Assembly: GCF_900496995.4 (NCBI RefSeq)
Contig: NC_044030.1
Span: forward strand, 83,908,250 to 83,972,249
Direction of reading: 5' to 3'
DNA: 64,000 nucleotides
Source: Aquila chrysaetos chrysaetos
Lineage: Eukaryota; Chordata; Aves; Accipitriformes; Accipitridae
Shown: piece by piece, positions 13,101 to 22,428 of the stretch
How positions within the stretch are numbered: position 1 is the first letter of the stretch
Layout of the letters: each line of letters starts with the position of its first letter
Notes under the pieces: generated by a model
Database searches by the model: none
The model's input: only the letters and a program-made list of their open reading frames with translations
Told to the model about the DNA's origin: nothing
Position numbers and translations under genes: made by a program

Positions 13101-15962
13101 TCAGAGACGTGAAGATCTCATTTTCTGCAATGTCAAATCCCAGTTTTGTCAGCCTCTCCAGCAGGTCTCTCTTGCACTCCTTCGTTGTATTCGTCACAAA
13201 TCGAATGGTAACCGGAGCGCTGCGCAGCCTGATGAATGAAGAGCAAAGGCAAATTGGCCACAGCATCCTTCTATTTACACACGCGAACGTCTCTCTGGGA
13301 CTGAAAAAAGACCGCTTGTCTAAAGGCTGCAGATGAAAAGACTGTATACATCCCAGAGTACTGGTGCCACACAAGAACCATGAGGTTTTTAACTTCTGTG
13401 GACTGGAGGACAATGTGCAACAGATGGCAAGAATTATAGCTACCAGAACAAGACCAAGTCTCCCCTGCTTTGCTTCTACCAGGAAAAGTCTGGAGGAAAA
13501 TGGTGATTCCAAACTCCATCTTCACAACAGTAGCAAACACATCTATGATCAACAACAACTAGTTTGAAAAGCCTTTTAATTCAAACTAGATAATAAACCA
13601 GCCCTGTGTTCTGGATCAACAGCATCCTGAACCAAAATAAATAAACAAAAGAACCTTGTTGCTAAATTAATATATTGAACTCCACAGGCTGGGTGAATTT
13701 CACAGCAGCTGTGGCTCATTCAGAGATGCAGGATGCTCTAGGAGACTGTGTTACCTGTGTGGCAATTTTATGTCAGCTTTTGCAGCCATTTCTCCCTTTA
13801 CTGAGGAACACCAATATCACATAAAACCACATTATTGCCCTACACTGACAGTACATGCTACCAAACAATCAAATAATTTTAAGTGACAATTTCAATGGCG
13901 TTCCCTTTAATTACTCCCCCACCATCACTTTCTCTGTTTGTTGCTATAGAAACAAACTCTGGCATCACGACTGCATGGAGAACATCAGGATAAAGTTGGT
14001 CAACGCTGGAGACTTGCTTGCACCTGCCACTTCTTTCTCTTGTTTGTCAGATACGCTGACCCTTCACAAGTATGAACTGGTAAAAAACTCCCCTGGTTGC
14101 TAATAAAATAAAAATTCATGTTTGGGGTTTTTTTCCTATGGACCTCAGTACTGAGAAGTAACCCTAAAAATGGAATCTATCCATTTATTCCCTATGCAAG
14201 CTGCATGCCAATCATTTCAGCTTCTCTTTAGGAAAGCCAATGACATGGATTAGCAGAAAAGAGCACAAGAAAACATTTTTTTTCAAACCTCTAAGCAAAA
14301 AGACCTGGCTCTTCCTTGCAGTGAAATGACACCTGCTCTCCATACCTGTGACAGCAGGTTGAAGCTGACAAACAGCACCAGATTCTCTGCACCTTATCCC
14401 TTCGCTAACCCCCTCCCTTGCCAAAGCCAGGACAGGGCCTGCATAAGCACGGCTCAGTAGGAATCAAGGAGAAGAGAAGACAAAAGACAATCAGTGGCTT
14501 TGGAAAACAGTTTGTCTTCTGATTCTACAGAATCTATTTCTTCTGTCCAGTCTAACGCCTGGGGGTTTGGACGTGAGCAGCAGACAGATACAGATCTCAA
14601 CAGCATCACCGCTTCATATAGATACGGATTTTTGAGAACGCTGACTCTCACCTGGCGCAAGTTCTCCCTGCATCATGAAACACCAAGCAGACATGGTCCA
14701 GTGAATTAAAAGGTAATGAATGAGTACCCAATGCTTTAGTAGTTTTTACTTCCTTGCAATTTTACATCTTTAGGAGATAATTATTTCCACAGAATTATTT
14801 GTGAAAAGAAATGCAGAGTTTCCTAATCCCTCTGTGAACTTTTCCTCTGAGCAACAGTCTAGCTTTATAAAAATCTAAGCAGCCAATACAACTCCAGTAA
14901 AAACTTCTCATCCTTAATTCAACCCCATTCCTCTCCCCTGATTAATTCTTACTGTCCCAGCATCTTAAGGTGTCCTCCCTCCCTCACCATGACAGCATAC
15001 ATCACTTTGTGTTTTTCTTCACCCATTGCAAGATGTCTTCTCCAGGAAAAGAGTCATAACACAGTACAAAGATCCCTGGCGTGGCATATCCTATTTTGCC
15101 ACTGACTCGGCCAGATTAAGTCATTTTACTATGCCTCAGTTTCTTTAGGAACCCTTTCATCAGAAGAGAAAGAGGTACTTAACTGTCCTGCTTAATAATG
15201 TGTTGAAATTCCTACAAAAGATGGGCTGTATTATCAAATGTTTCTCCAACTAAAAAACAATTGAGGTTGTTTACCTAGCAGAAAGAAACTTTAAAAATAA
15301 TAAAGCAAAGCCTTGGCTGAAAGACCAAATGAAACGAGAACTCTGCAAAGGATGCCTTGCTCACCAGGCCAAGCTATTCTTTCTGTTATTCCACTCTAGC
15401 TCACCACAGCCCTAAGGGCTCAGGCATACAATCAGGGTTCTGTAGTTAAACAAAGCACCGAGGAACAGCTCAGCTGAAGTGACTTAGGTGTACATAGGGT
15501 AATTCAGATTAATTTAACTACTTTCCACTTCGGTTAAGGCTGCAATCCCGTATGAATTAGCCAAAACATTCTGAATATTAAGTCTTCTTCTATCTAGAAA
15601 AGACTTAGATAAGACCTCGAGAGCAACTTAGGAAAGCTGCGGGGGCTCAGGTGATACATGGCAACTTTTCAGTATTTAGGCCCTTTACTGATTTCTCTTG
15701 GTATTAATACAGGTATAAATAAAAGCAGAATTTGGCCACATATTTGCTCATTGACAACAGCGTAAAAAGGCAGAAGCTTCAGGCCCATTTACTTAAAGAA
15801 GAGTCTTTGTGCAAACAGCGCTGATATAACCTATCAGAGGAAATCTAAAAAGGTAGCTTGCCTTTTAAGAGCTTCCTGCGCGCCTGGCACAGCTGAGTCT
15901 TCAATGTGAAGTGTACCGCTGAGATCCACCAAGACAGTTTTCAGCGCACGCCGAGCTGCCAT
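3997..15962 (-). CDS. HDHD2: HDHD2, complete coding region in six exons
   Basis: Haloacid dehalogenase-like hydrolase domain-containing protein 2, a HAD-superfamily protein of the NagD/LHPP-like group with a C2 cap; its physiological substrate is not well established. Coding exons on the minus strand: 15862-15962, 13020-13228, 10483-10567, 5548-5764, 5096-5159, 3997-4100; the sum is 780 nt, 259 codons plus stop, equal to the human length. Visible motifs: motif [10 protein letters not shown] with nucleophile Asp13 and Ser15 in the usual second-Asp place; motif II FVTN with Thr46; motif III VGKPE with Lys179; motif IV IGDDCRDD with Asp204 and Asp205 split exactly by the exon 4/5 junction. The ATG at 15962-15960 has A at -3 and G at +4. 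Intron 1 has a GC donor; the others are GT-AG. All phases agree and no frame break is seen. Confidence 0.97.
4101..5095 (-). other. HDHD2 intron 5
   Basis: 995 nt GT-AG intron. Short open frames occur on both strands but lack splice or homology support; no repeat recognised. Confidence 0.8.
5096..5159 (-). CDS. HDHD2: HDHD2 coding exon 5 (motif IV)
   Basis: 64 nt from the acceptor GCCCCAG to the donor GTAAGT. Encodes [21 protein letters not shown] and one base of Gly226. It carries the second motif IV aspartate (Asp205) and the Mg-binding loop. Confidence 0.96.
5160..5547 (-). other. HDHD2 intron 4
   Basis: 388 nt, phase 0, splitting the motif IV aspartate pair. Nothing else recognised. Confidence 0.85.
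5548..5764 (-). CDS. HDHD2: HDHD2 coding exon 4 (cap and motif III)
   Basis: 217 nt from the acceptor TTCTTTAG to the donor GAC-GTACGT. Encodes [20 protein letters not shown] to EEAVMIGD, with GPGPF in the cap and Lys179 of motif III in VVGKPEK. It ends in phase 0 after Asp204. Confidence 0.96.
5765..10482 (-). other. HDHD2 intron 3
   Basis: 4.7 kb intron. The only element seen is an old repeat-like stretch near 9.94-10.17 kb. The open frame on the minus strand at 9312-9851 (179 codons) has no recognisable domain and no splice support. Confidence 0.75.
9940..10170. repeat. Decayed ancient interspersed repeat (possible LINE relic)
   Basis: The phrase CAGATCCATAGTTCATCTAG followed by CCCAGCAT resembles a repeat common in reptile and bird genomes in which a list of short conserved phrases (GGTCCATCTAGCCCAGTAT) precedes a degenerate tail. 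Family not determined; borders approximate. Confidence 0.4.
10483..10567 (-). CDS. HDHD2: HDHD2 coding exon 3 (cap domain)
   Basis: 85 nt between the acceptor TTCTAG and the donor GTAAGT. Encodes [20 protein letters not shown] then YEMMNRAF and two bases of Arg132. It is too short to stand out as an ORF and was found by looking for the missing segment between exons 2 and 4. Confidence 0.96.
10568..13019 (-). other. HDHD2 intron 2
   Basis: 2.45 kb intron in phase 1 with two T homopolymers (about 11127-11145 and 12723-12740). No coding segment recognised. Confidence 0.8.
13020..13228 (-). CDS. HDHD2: HDHD2 coding exon 2 (motif II)
   Basis: 209 nt. Starts after TCATCAG and encodes [20 protein letters not shown] through [13 protein letters not shown], ending one base into Gly104 at a GTGAGG donor. 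It contains motif II Thr46. Confidence 0.96.
13229..15861 (-). other. HDHD2 intron 1 (GC-AG)
   Basis: 2.6 kb intron. The donor is GCAAGC at 15861-15856 and the acceptor CATCAG at 13234-13229. A weak MIR-like stretch lies at about 15090-15150. Confidence 0.9.
15090..15150 (+). repeat. MIR-like SINE fragment
   Basis: Contains GCCACTGACT, then AAGTCATTTTACTATGCCTC and AGTTTCTTTAG, which follow the order of the MIR core (ACTAGCTGTGTGACC, AAGTCACTTAACCTC, GCCTCAGTTTCC). Strongly decayed. Confidence 0.5.
15862..15962 (-). CDS. HDHD2: HDHD2 coding exon 1 (start codon, motif I)
   Basis: Encodes [20 protein letters not shown] to EALK and two bases of an Arg codon. The exon ends AAAAG before GCAAGC, a GC donor in strong context. 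The reading continues as intron-encoded QATFLDFL if not spliced. Upstream, CCCTGGGGAAG is a plausible acceptor for a 5' UTR intron reaching the CpG island. Confidence 0.95.
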
Positions 15963-17949
15963 CCTTCCTTCCCCAGGGAAAAGACAAATAAATGAAACAA
16001 CAAAAAACTGGTTAGCAGACAATGGATAATAAAAATAAGGAACTCAGTTAAGCGCCTCATTTGTGCCAAGCCCGGTATTACTCAGAACATTACTCGCAGT
16101 ATTAAATGGGCCCCTTTAGACAGAGAAATAAAAGGCAGTGTTTAAAAAAAATACATAATTGATGGGGTGGTATTTTCCCAAAGACTCTATATATGGAAAT
16201 CAGGTGCTATTTGGTTTTTAAGTGCCTTTATTTGTGCACGTCAAAAAATTCTCTAAACAACTAAGGCTGCTGAGAAGAGGATCATTAGGTCTGGTATTGC
16301 TGGTTCAAGGCCTCAGCAAGCACATTTTGGCAAGTCCCATTGACACCAGTGGCGCTGTTCAAGTGAAAATAAATATAATACTACTAAGCGATGATACGGT
16401 GCTCTGACTATAAAGCTCAAAATGCTCTGCAAAAGTGGATATTGTTCATTTTATTTTTGTAAGCAAGATCTAGGGTGATCTAGCCCACAACACAATTCAG
16501 ATGCCCCAACTTTTAGGCTATTCGGTGGTTGACTACCTGTGTGACAGCATGAATTTGCAGACTGTTAGCCTGGAAGCTCTTAGGGCTCACAGATATTCAG
16601 CACCCCAAAGGGTTACTCCCTCCTCTTGCAAAGCAGACAGTCAAGCAGTTTTTCTACAGCAAGCTTCTGTGTCACACAAATAGGTACATGAGACTCAGCC
16701 CAAAATAGAAGCCAGCATTCAAAGGGTAAAGGCACTGGGGAAGAAAACAGTGAGGTCATGTGCAAGTCATCTGGCTAAAAAGCTGTCTTCAGAAACTAGT
16801 ACTTCTCCTTATGTGTGCTGCAAGTGCTGTATTTTGCTCCACAAGCAAGTTTGCTGAGCTATGTCTTAGCAAACGTCCAATATGGAAGCTTTTCTCCTCT
16901 CTGTTAGACAATAACGACTATCTGATCTGTCATCACTAGCAAGTCATCATGATTTTATTGTGGAGCTGTTTTGATTACAGGCAGAAGTAACATGTACATA
17001 CTTTTAAAAAACAGGCAGAGTAGTCAACACCATGATTAGAACCTGCCTTAATAAATTTGATTTTCTATCAGGACAGTTTTATCAATGAACAAGATCATGT
17101 GAACTTGATGTCTCAGGTACAAGACACGCACAGAAAACTTTGAGATTCCACTTTCATTATTCCTGCTGGTTCCCTGCACTAAGAAAAAAATATATAAATG
17201 CTTATTTTATAGTATGTCTCTTCCTACACAGGCCAAGGTTAAATGTCTATGATACAAAGCTGATAACAGAACTCCTAAGGGAGCTTCATCAATTGCATGG
17301 GAAAAGAGGGCACCAGGTTTCTAAGACACCTTCTCTGAGTAAAATACTTAGTGCAGACAAAGTGCCTGAACAGAATGGAATTTGCATGACTCCACTTTAT
17401 CTCCCATGACAAAAAAACCTCTCTTCCCTCAGGCACTTCAACTCTGGCACAGGGAATTTTGAGTGCTGAGAGAGATTAAAAAGAGGACTGAAGAAGGTGC
17501 TATTGTATAAATTCTCTAGCCAAAGACACACGACTGCAGAGCAACTGCACCGTGCCTACATAGATAGCACAGCTAAGGACAGGGACAGAATAACCTAGGT
17601 TAGCAGAAATGGGATTTTTTTCTTCTTCCTCTTTTACCCTAGGTCTCTGTTGGCTCTCCTATTCACAGTGTATTTGTTGGGGTGGTATGGAACTCATTTG
17701 CAGAACCAGTTTTCAGCACAGCTGATTTTAAGTATAAAGCTCACGGCCTAGCAAGAAAGTCCAAAAAAGCTTCAGTACCTCAGTTTTCATAATCGCAGCC
17801 CAACACATCAGGGGAACCTCACCTTTGTCCTGGCATTACAGCTACAGCAACAGGATGAAGCCATACGATAATTCAGGCTGGTCAGGACAACGAGGGACCA
17901 TCCAGTTCCACTCCCACCTGGTCTTTGGCAGTCTAAGGGACCTACATGC

Positions 17950-19290
17950 CGTACAGGGACGCAACAAGATGCTCACAACCTACGGGGAAAGAGGCCTTGT
18001 CCCCTTACGGGAAGGCTTGTAATGGCACAGAAGCGTTGGAGCCACGGAGGGGCTGCCCTCCACGGCAAAGGTGCCCGGCGCTGCCCACGCAGGCCCGGCC
18101 TCCCCCGGCTCCTCTTCCTCCTCTCCCCCAGACCCCACTGCAGGGCCACCCCACGGCAGGGCCACCCCACAGGGCCCCAGCGAAGCAGGAGCCCCTGAAG
18201 CCACTGACGAGCCCCAGGACAAGGCAGCAGAGCGGCCCGGGCCCGGGCCCGGGTCAGGCCGCGCTGAGGGGAGTGGGGCTGCGGGCCCCGGGGCCACCCA
18301 CCCAGCCCCGCAGAGAGCCCACACGGCCTCCCCCGCGGGCCTGCCGTTGCCCCCTGAGGAGCCGGGGGCAGCGAGTGCCTCCCTGCTCGCTGGGGAGCCC
18401 CGGGGCCGGTCCCCTGCCCCACAACGACCTTCGAGGACGGATGCCTTTCCCTCCCTCGCCATATTGGAAAGGGCACGAGGGTACAACTAACCTCCACGCC
18501 CCCCAGCCAAGGAAATGGTACGGCCTCTTTCCGCCAGTTTAAAACGGGCAGGTGGGCCGGTCCATTCTCTGGAGAGGAGACTCTCCGAGCTCGCCCGGCT
18601 CCCCTTTCCCGTGACGCGGATGGTACCGCCCGCCCGTTCGCGCCCCAAGAAGTCGGGCGGGCGCACTCAGACGAGAGGGGAGGCCAGCGTGGCGGCAGCG
18701 GCACCCTCCCCGAGACTAACCTGCCTCCAGCCGCGCCTCCGGACTGCCCGCCGCCTCTTCGGCCCACCCCGCGGGGTCCTCGCAGAGCCGGGGCTGCCCG
18801 ACCGAGCGCCGGTTCCCGCTTAACCACCGGCGCCGCAGCCGCGGACCCACGGCGGACGCTCAGCCCTCAAGGGCCGGTGTCCCCCGCTGGGCTCCGCAAG
18901 TCGCCGACAGGCAGCGCGGCGGGCAGCCCGCGACGGGGCGGGGAGGGGACCACGGCGGCGCTGAGGGGCAGAGGGCGCGCGGCGCCTCAGAGGAAAAGGC
19001 GGGAAGCGGCCGGCTCTGCCGCCCGGAGCTGCAGGCTGAGGGGGTGTGAAGGAGGAGCTGGGGGGGGACCCCCAGCGGGCCTAGTTATCTGGGGGTGGTA
19101 CGGCTTCTGTGCGCTTCCCGGCTGAAGCCGGCCGGCGAGGTGGTGGTGGACGTTTGGAGGCTCAGCTTCCTCCAGCCGCTCTGTTGGAGGGGTGTAACTG
19201 TAAGGACTGCGCTTCGCCTGCGGCAGGAGCAAGCCCCGGCCTGTGGAGACCACGCTCGGGCTGTGGTGGCAGCGGAGCGGGCCATGCTCA
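17950..19290 (-). promoter_or_regulatory. HDHD2: CpG island, probable HDHD2 promoter and 5' UTR exon
   Basis: GC-rich, CpG-dense block starting abruptly out of AT-rich DNA, about 2 kb upstream of the HDHD2 ATG. On the minus strand there are donor-like sites CAG-GTTAGT at 18721/18720 and GAG-GTTAGT near 18490, either of which could end a non-coding first exon spliced to the start-codon exon. No TATA box was seen. Long open frames in both directions here are an effect of GC content. The transcription start cannot be fixed from sequence; divergent antisense transcription is possible. Confidence 0.75.
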
Positions 19291-20940
19291 TCTGCAGGAG
19301 AGGCAACGTACAGAAAACGTGCTTAGAGGCAATCGCGTTTTAAGCTATTGCAGTTAGGATTTCATGAGAAACGAGGGCACGTCAGTGAATTAAGTATGAT
19401 CGACATTCATAGTTTCAGATCGTGATGGTACATCAAAAAATCCAAGGTATATAAGATAGTACAATTCTGAATTCGTAACAGTGCAACCTAAGGTGACATG
19501 TCAGAGCTAATTAAACAGAGTTTTGAGATTCATTTATTCGTGTACAAACCCATTGCCTTCTTACTTTTCCCTCTGCCTGTCCCCATGCCCTTCAAAACAA
19601 AACCTTTAACAATACAGCTATACAGAATCGATCCCTTATTCCTGTCTGCATTTGCACTAAAAGCTCTCAGAAGCGTCCCACAAGCTTCACTTTCCCCACA
19701 GAGCCAGCCACGACCTGTACTGCCACACTGCACTGCCATGAAAGCATCTTCTGTTTACAAACCCTTACTAGAACCAATAATTCTACACCGGAAAGTCTCA
19801 GTCCTCATCCTGACCCGTAAAATGTTCTGGTTATTGTCATTTCTGTGCCAGGTACGAGTGATAAAGCTCTTTGTGGTTTGAAGTGACTACTGGAGCCCAG
19901 GCTACTTTGTACGTGGAGCTCTTTGCCAAGTGGAAGCTTTTTTGCACGTTCCCTGTTACTGAAGAACCCAAGACCTGGCCAGGCTTGAAGTGCTTCGCCT
20001 TGTTTGAACTTGGTCACAGCAGAACTGCTCAAAGCCACACGAGGAGACAGCGGCAGCGTAGTTATTCCCTTGCTGCCTCTCTCTGCAGTCCTTTCTCTGC
20101 CTGTCTGCCGTCTACCCTTTTGCCCTCTTCTCTGCTCATTACCTGGGAGACCTGATCTTCAGCTGCTGCCCCACTTTGAATCACTATTTTGCATCTGCCA
20201 GGTAAAACGCGTCCCAGTTTTGCCTCAAATGCAGGATTCCAGCTGCACAGAACCGCTGCTCCTTTTTACTGCACGTGCCTAATTGATTTTGAAATGATCT
20301 GCCCACGTGCTCTAAGCTATGCTTTGAAAACTCTGGCCTTTCTGAAAGGACAAGGAAGATGGGGAAAAAATAACTTTTCACCTGTTTTTAAATCTGTTGG
20401 TTGTAATCTTTAGTACTGGCTCTTATCTTAGTAAGAACTAGTGTTTTAGGCAAGCTGTGCTTGAAACCATTCAGCATTCCAAACGAATGCATCAGCAATG
20501 GAAACAGCTACCACTGCTTTTTTACAATGGTTTTACAAAAAAAGGCCTGCACACCTGTGTTTTATCTGTTCCACATACACGCTGTCCAGTTTCCACAAAA
20601 GACAGATATGTGAAAGTAACTAATCCAGACTGTACCCTCATCACCTCTGAATTACACAAAGATTATTCTGAAGAAATACTTTATAACAGATCTACCTACT
20701 CTAGAATTCAAAGGCTAGCATGATCCTATTCTGCCTCTGGCCAACGTTACCCTGGCTCATTAGGTTTGCTACATAAACCAAAATACAGCTTCATAGCAAA
20801 GAGATGATAGTTCCAAGTGCCACAGGGATGAGAAAAAAGTATTTCATGTAAGAACAGTAACTCTGGTATCTGGAACAGGATGCAGCTGAGTTTTTAAATA
20901 CTCCCACCGTACACCGATATAGAGCAAGTTATGAAAGAGA
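19291..20940. other. Intergenic stretch between HDHD2 promoter and IER3IP1 3' end
   Basis: About 1.6 kb with only short unconvincing open frames. No repeat or RNA gene recognised. Confidence 0.6.
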
Positions 20941-20963
20941 GTGCTTAACTTAGAAATTCAGAA

Positions 20964-20969
20964 TTTATT
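20964..20969 (-). terminator. IER3IP1: Candidate distal IER3IP1 polyadenylation signal
   Basis: AATAAA on the minus strand, about 1.4 kb past the stop codon. It would give a long 3' UTR. Confidence 0.35.
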
Positions 20970-22250
20970 TACAAGTTTTCACTAGAAAAAGGAAACAACA
21001 CAAAACTCTCCTCCTGGATATACTCTACTCTGCAAAACACTGCAATTGAAGATCATTAAATTAATTTACACATTTTACAGATTTATCTTTGTATACAACA
21101 GCGTATGCTTTAGTCATCAAGATGTCGGAAGAAGAGATGATAAACTAAGCTGTTTTAAAATAATGAAACTGCCAGGTTTCCTTTGGCCTTCCCCACTTCA
21201 AAAATAAGCTAAAACACTTTAGCAGAGGAACAGACCTAAGACTTCTAACTTTTCTAAAGAATGAGAGTCAGCCTTCTTCAATTCAGACTTGCTACGTAAC
21301 ATCCGACCTAACCCAGCAGTCTTAATTGAGACAAGATCTGTACCAAAGCAATTAGCAATATTCTCTGCGACAGAACTGCAAGATCATACCCACAGTTTCA
21401 ATTTCAGTAAGCTGTTAATTTAACAGAGGAAGACGGAGGGCGGGGGAAGAAGCAGCAGTAACAGAAGAGGCTGCAAATTCGCTGTTTTTTAACAAAGAAT
21501 TGCATTTGAAAAGGGCACAGTATTCCTCTCCCACGTTTCCCAAGAAGCTCGGAATACAAATGGTTCCCCAATTCCAACACTAATCACCACGCAGAAGTTT
21601 AACACACATTTTAAAAAGTGTAATAATCCTTGACAGAACAGTAACGAATGCTAATCGCTAATACCACCTGCTAGTCTAAATTAACACAGAGTTGCCCAGC
21701 TTCAGGTACAGCTTTTTTAGATTTTGCATAGCAATTGCACCTATTTTCAACTTACTTCACCATCAGCAAGAAACCTTATTGATTTGAAAAGTCTAACACC
21801 ATGAGAAAAATCCTGGTCTCAATCAAACCAGGAACATTCGACTTGCAATGTGAACTGAATCAGGATTTTACCCAGCTAGTTTTATCTCCTTCAATATCAC
21901 AACCGTACTTCAATAATTTATAACATGTTTTCAGAGCCTAATTCATATTCTCTTAAATAGTACTCTGGTATTAACTGAAATAAAAAACACCGTGGGTTCT
22001 TTTTAATTTAAATTGGGAAGCGTACTGAAGGAAATTCATCCCTGAGTAACGAGACATTTAAAAAACACATCCTATTGACAATCATTGCAATATGTTGCGA
22101 CGCATACTCTTAACAGTCAACGCTACTAACAGGCAGCAACAGAATTTGTCATAGTCCGATATATTTGCAGTGTCGTTGCATTGATCCCATTATCTTGATT
22201 AATGAAACTGCAAGTGAACATTAGGAAATAGGATAAATAGAAATAGTGTC

Positions 22251-22256
22251 TTTATT
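22251..22256 (-). terminator. IER3IP1: Candidate proximal IER3IP1 polyadenylation signal
   Basis: AATAAA on the minus strand, about 120 nt past the stop codon. It would give a short 3' UTR. Confidence 0.45.
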
Positions 22257-22372
22257 ATTTTAAGTTGAATGTCAAATTGACAGCTAAACCGTGCTGGATC
22301 CCAGAAAACTCAGAGCAGTGATGGTTAGCAACTTGCTTCTTTGGATGTCCAAAAGATTTTCACCAGGTATCT

Positions 22373-22428
22373 TCAACCAAACAACAGGAGGAGAACGATC
22401 GTAATGGAGTTCACTGCTATTAACGGCA
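22373..22428 (-). CDS. IER3IP1: IER3IP1 exon 3 with stop
   Basis: 56 nt after the acceptor CCCCTACAG. Encodes the C-terminal membrane segment PLIAVNSITIVLLLLFG and TGA. Too short to appear as an ORF of its own; the overlapping open frame in another register is not real. Confidence 0.97.

Noticed and set aside
17973-18827. 284-codon minus-strand open frame and overlapping long frames on both strands in the CpG island
   Set aside because: Stops are rare in GC-rich DNA; all frames are open, composition is Pro/Gly/Ala/Arg-rich and low in complexity, and no domain is visible.
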